NCBI GenBank assembly: GCA_036674765.1
Contig: JARVKI010000221.1
Location: forward strand, 1-11,966
Direction of reading: 5' to 3'
Length of the DNA: 11,966 nt
DNA from: Seiridium cupressi
Taxonomy: Eukaryota; Ascomycota; Sordariomycetes; Amphisphaeriales; Sporocadaceae
A program made the position numbers and the translations under genes. Below the pieces are notes generated by a model. That model was not told where the DNA came from. It saw only the letters and a list, made by a program, of their open reading frames with translations, and did not search any database. This document shows, one piece after another, positions 8,330 through 11,966 of the stretch (the first letter of the stretch is position 1; each line of letters starts with the position of its first letter).

Positions 8330-10014
8330 ATGTCTGATTATCCAAACCCGCCTCAGCCTCCGGAGCAGAGGACTTCGACGCAAGAAGCACGAGGTTCACC
8401 CTCCCCAGGCTCTATCACAAAGGCAACTCTCCACGAACATGATGTAGAGGCTAATAGGCCAACAGGCACTCAACGCTCGGAGGCTGAGAAACCCGTCGAT
8501 GCTTCAACAACAATTATTGGATGGGATGGCGACAATGACCCTGAGAATCCGTACAACTGGCCAGCCTGGCGGACAAACTCCTACGCCGGACTGCTCAGCT
8601 TCCTAGCCTTTTTAATTCCGCTGGCATCATGTGAGTATCAATAGCGGCCCGAATACCGCGTATAGCAACTGACGTACTTTTGTGCTTTGCAGCTATCTTG
8701 GCACCAGCAGTGCCAGCAATCATGAGGCAGTTCGGAAGCGAGGACCAGGTACTGGAAGCACTCGTTGTCTCTATTTATGTGTTGGGTGTAAGAAGCGGAA
8801 GTCTGAGAAACGTGATGAAAGTGCTAAACATATAGCAGCTGGGACTGGGGCCCATGATCTTTGCACCTCTCTCTGAGATCTACGGACGGGTCGTAATTTA
8901 CAACGCGTGTAACGTCGCCTTCATTGCCTTCCACGTCGCCTGCGCCACCGCTCCGTCGCTCAACTCTCTCATTGCATTCCGATTCCTGGCGGGCTTTTTT
9001 GGCTCATGCCCAACCACCAATGGCGGAGCGTCCATCGCGGACATGGTGCCCCAGGACCGTCGCGGTGGTTTCATGGCAGCTTTCGTCATTGGCCCCATCC
9101 TAGGACCTGTTATAGGGCCGGTCGCGGGAGGTTTCCTTGCCACTGCTGCGGGATGGCGGTGGGTTTTCTGGCTTGTGACCATTGTGGCTGGATTCGTAAG
9201 CCTTGTCTTCCTGCTCCTGGCCAAAGAGACGTATGCACCCGTTCTACTTCAGCGCAAGGTTGTCCGATTGCGGCGGGAGACAGGCAATCCAAACATTCGT
9301 CACGAGATGGACAAAGGCCTCAGTGCTGGCGACATGCTAAAGCTCAGCATTGTGCGGCCTCTGAAGCTTCTCTTCCTGACCCCAATCGGCGCCATCAGTG
9401 CCTTCTATTTGGCGGTCGTCTACGGATACTTGTACCTCATGTTCTCGTCAATCACCCAGGTTTTCATCGAAACATACGGTTTCTCCTCCAACATAGCTAG
9501 TCTCGCGTTTCTTGGTATTGGCGTTGGCTCCATCATTGGCCTTGCTATCATCAGCGCGACATCGGATCGACTCTTGAAAAGACAGAAGGACAGGAACAAT
9601 GGCGTGGCAAAACCCGAGGTTCGCATCCAGATCCTCCCAATCGGCGGTTTCCTGCTGCCTGCGGGTCTTTTCCTGTATGGTTGGTCCTCTGATTACGCTG
9701 TCCACTGGATCGCCCCAATTATTGGAATGGCTCTAATTGGAATGGGCAACTCCATTATGTTCTTGTGTATCCTCACCTACTTGGTTGACGTCTTCACCAT
9801 CCACGCAGCCAGTGCGCTGGCGGCAAACACGCTTTTCCGGTCGCTGGGTGGCGCGTTTCTGCCACTGGCAGGTCTCAAGCTGTTTTCCGCCCTCGGTCTA
9901 GGCTGGGGAAACAGTCTCTTGGGGTTCATCGGCGTCGCCATGCTGCCGGTGCCGTTCCTGTTTCTCCGGTACGGTGAATATTTGCGGACCCGGTACGAGA
10001 TCAAGAATCTATAA
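8330..10014 (+). CDS. MFS transporter, DHA1 drug/metabolite efflux type
   Basis: Exons 8330-8630, 8693-8787 and 8839-10014. Introns of 62 and 51 nt (GTGAGT...GCAG and GTAAGA...GCAG) splice in phase to a 523-aa plasma-membrane proton antiporter of the 12-helix DHA1 family. The N-terminal 80 residues are hydrophilic and end in the family's DNDPENPYNWP element. Helix 1 is about 83-105. SIYVLG leads across the second splice into LGPMIFAPLSEIYGR (about 135-149), the helix 2-3 signature. Motif B Arg is at about 180 in FRFLAGF. The antiporter motif C, GPILGPVIGPVAGG, is at 217-230, followed by GWRWVFW. A charged central loop runs about 265-300 and six further helices follow to the C-terminus. The start at 8330 is the first ATG in frame. 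For the second intron I chose the AG at 8838 over 8835 because it keeps the usual two residues between VLG and LGP. It diverges from the GMC gene. Export of a cluster product is inferred. Confidence 0.93.
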
Positions 10015-10931
10015 GCATTGACAGCACCTTGATTCAGGAACCGGTAGAACAGCTTCTGGTAGCTAGGCCAGATAAACGAATGACGGAAACACACAGGAGT
10101 AGATTTCTGGGTGGATGGCAACGGCAGTTTGACTTTACGCATGTTACATTAGATCAAGTGCTCTAGATTGCGCACTAGACAGTCTATCACATAATATCAT
10201 TTTTGGCAATAGCTCGCGCTGTTTCCAGGCCAATACTTCGCAGGCAGAGCCCAAAGTTCAGAGGCATTGCTTGCCCCAGATGATGCGCGTTAACTCATGA
10301 CAGTTTCCTCCATTCGTTCCAACACCCATGGTGGATATTCTCCAAAAGACTGAGGATGGGGTGCCATATCATGGCTTACTGCAAGCTGGTTGGCGTCAGG
10401 CTTCGCGTCTACTCCACTAGATCCTATCCAATCGCGTTGTGATGGACTGGCGGCCATGACACGAATGATAGTGATACACGGTTGCGCCGCGCAACGTATT
10501 CGGCTTAGATTCAAGGTACCATCCTGGAAATAGTGCCGACAAGAATCCCGTGGAGTATGCGGATCCTGAAAAGTCAGGATTTCGGATTTCCTCACCATCC
10601 GGATGCCTCTGGTAGTCCAGTCTCGTTACTTTGAGTATGTTACATTCGCATTTCTTAACGTCAGATTTAGATAGATGGGAAAAGGTTGAAGCGATGACAT
10701 CATGCGATGGATGTATCCACTATATATGTATCCATTGAGGATTTATTGTAGGTAGTGGACATTAGCGCATGCATGCAGTATCCAGTGACTAGTCCAATGT
10801 GCGAGCAGACCCAAGCAATAAACTCCGACGACCAAAGCTGCCGACGGCAACTCAGGTATACACTGTAATGTAGATATGACGAGAAACAAGGGCTCCGAAT
10901 ACCGCGCGGAATTCCTGTCGACACCGTCCCG

Positions 10932-11174
10932 ATGGCCACGGGGACCGCAGAGACCCCGTCAGCACGGGCAGTAGCCGCTGACACAAAGACACAACCAAAA
11001 GAGGAAGTATGTTGTTCAAGGGCGATCGACAGATTGATGGGATCATTCTCGCTGAGAAGAAAACTAGAGGAGTGTACGCCTCTTGATTGGGAAACTGCCG
11101 CCGAATTCATGCTTATGTCGATAGCTGGAATAGGAAACCGACACCGAATCAGCACGGCAATTGGGGAGCCGTAG
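10932..11174 (+). CDS. possible small orphan protein, 80 aa
   Basis: An ATG-initiated frame encoding 80 aa, with a polar Thr/Ala-rich start and then a plausibly helical, charged segment (SLRRKLEECTPLDWETAAEF). I do not recognise it. It has no signal peptide, membrane segment or conserved motif that I can name. The Kozak context is weak, and the opposite strand is open over the same region, which lowers the coding case. It could also be one exon of a decayed gene. Confidence 0.18.
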   Translation: MATGTAETPSARAVAADTKTQPKEEVCCSRAIDRLMGSFSLRRKLEECTPLDWETAAEFMLMSIAGIGNRHRISTAIGEP

Positions 11175-11232
11175 GATCTTGCTGACTGTATGGGCCCCTT
11201 GCACAGCACTAGACTGGGCTGCTGGCGGGCCT

Positions 11233-11248
11233 CAGGCCGACTGGCCTG
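11233..11248. repeat. short inverted repeat CAGGCC-N4-GGCCTG
   Basis: Perfect 6-bp arms with a 4-nt loop (GACT), immediately before a 12-bp tandem duplication. It could form a small hairpin. No function is assigned. Confidence 0.4.
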
Positions 11249-11249
11249 G

Positions 11250-11273
11250 AGCTACCGTAGTAGCTACCGTAGT
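11250..11273. repeat. exact tandem duplication of a 12-mer
   Basis: AGCTACCGTAGT occurs twice head to tail without mismatch (11250-11261 and 11262-11273), about 100 bp from the right AT-rich block. It may be a slippage product or an insertion footprint. No longer array is present. Confidence 0.7.
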
Positions 11274-11368
11274 GCAGTGGACACTCAGCCCTATAACCCC
11301 TTAGAGATGGATGTAGCCGGGCGCGGATGAGAACCTAGTTAACGCCACTCACCCACTTTCTGCGACAC

Positions 11369-11966
11369 TTAATTCTTACGAGTTTTTTAACGTTAAAACT
11401 ATACGATTATTTTATTAATTTAATAAATTTTTATATATAAAGAATATACGAATTTTTATTTAAAAATTATATAATTTAAATTAAAATTAATAATAACTTT
11501 TATAATAAATTATAATAATTATTATAACGTTTTTATAATATTAATATAATAAATTTTTAAAATTATATTAAATTAAAATTAATTTTTTTTAAAAATTTAT
11601 TTTTAAATATATAATATATTTAATATAAAATATAATTATTATAATATAAAAAAGTAAATTTATAATTTTTTTATAAAATAAAAGAATTATTTATTTATTT
11701 AATAATATAATTAATATTAAAAATATTAAATAATATATATTTTTAATATATTAAATTTATAACTTTTAATATAATATATTATAATATAATTATTATATTT
11801 TTAATTATATAAAATAATTAATTATAATTAAAAATATAATTTTTATTTAAAATTATAATAATTTATATAAAAGTTTATTAATATAATATTATAAAAAGTT
11901 TTTATAATATAATTATAAAATAATTAATTAAATAAAAAAAAATTATAAAAAGTTTATATTTATATA
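11369..11966. repeat. AT-rich RIP-saturated block (right)
   Basis: Near-pure A+T to the end of the window with neither CpA nor TpG found by eye. The remaining C is in CpT or CpG and the remaining G in ApG or CpG. The signature and the sharp boundary (within about 30 bp after the GC-balanced DNA) match the left and middle blocks. It carries no coding potential. Confidence 0.85.

Larger units (their letters stand above)
10015..11368. other. gene-poor stretch downstream of the transporter
   Basis: About 1.35 kb of normal composition between the MFS stop and the right AT-rich block. Two ATG-started frames exist: a 102-aa minus frame at 10290-10598 and an 80-aa plus frame at 10932-11174 (listed separately). 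Neither matches a family I know. A longer minus frame over 10700-11209 starts at GTG and is probably chance. ATGTATCCA is repeated at about 10710 and 10727. No tRNA or transposon structure is seen. Confidence 0.45.

Noticed and set aside
8788..8838. Alternative acceptor at 8835 for the second MFS intron
   Set aside because: It would add one residue (Gln) between VLG and LGP. Homologous transporters have two residues there, which the AG at 8838 gives.
10290..10598. 102-aa minus-strand frame downstream of the transporter
   Set aside because: It has an ATG but no recognisable domain, weak start context and no supporting splice structure. It was left inside the intergenic description.
10700..11209. 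169-aa minus-strand frame
   Set aside because: It starts at GTG and has no family features. It overlaps another open frame, as expected by chance in GC-balanced DNA.

Overview
The window looks like nuclear DNA of a filamentous ascomycete (Pezizomycotina). It has short 51-106 nt spliceosomal introns, a Zn(II)2Cys6 regulator, a GMC oxidoreductase and a DHA1-type MFS transporter, all fungal accessory or secondary-metabolism types. It also has almost pure A+T blocks with the dinucleotide signature of repeat-induced point mutation (RIP). The sequence does not identify the species.

Layout: (1) 1-672 AT-rich RIP-saturated block. (2) 673-7401, a GC-balanced island holding a gene-free stretch (673-1947), a single-exon Zn2Cys6 regulator with an AflR-like C-terminal region (1948-3300, +), a 0.7 kb tail-to-tail spacer, a nine-exon GMC oxidoreductase (6433 down to 3994, -), and about 0.97 kb of non-coding DNA upstream of it. 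(3) 7402-7862, a second AT-rich block between the divergent GMC and MFS genes. (4) 7863-11368, a second island with a three-exon MFS transporter (8330-10014, +) and about 1.35 kb with no convincing gene. (5) 11369-11966, a third AT-rich block running off the window.

All three genes can be spliced to full-length proteins (450, 617 and 523 aa) with no internal stop or frameshift, so they look functional although RIP-saturated DNA surrounds them. A pathway regulator, a FAD-dependent tailoring enzyme and an efflux pump are the usual accessory parts of a secondary-metabolite cluster. No backbone synthase (PKS, NRPS, terpene cyclase) is in the window, so this is either the edge of a cluster, a remnant, or a mini-cluster acting on a precursor made elsewhere.

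The most noteworthy points are a Gln at the usual catalytic His of the GMC active site, the RIP block inside the divergent promoter region, and several short perfect palindromes near the GMC, MFS and regulator starts that could be transcription factor sites. I found no RNA gene, CRISPR array or intact transposon, and nothing I can defend as a wholly new system.
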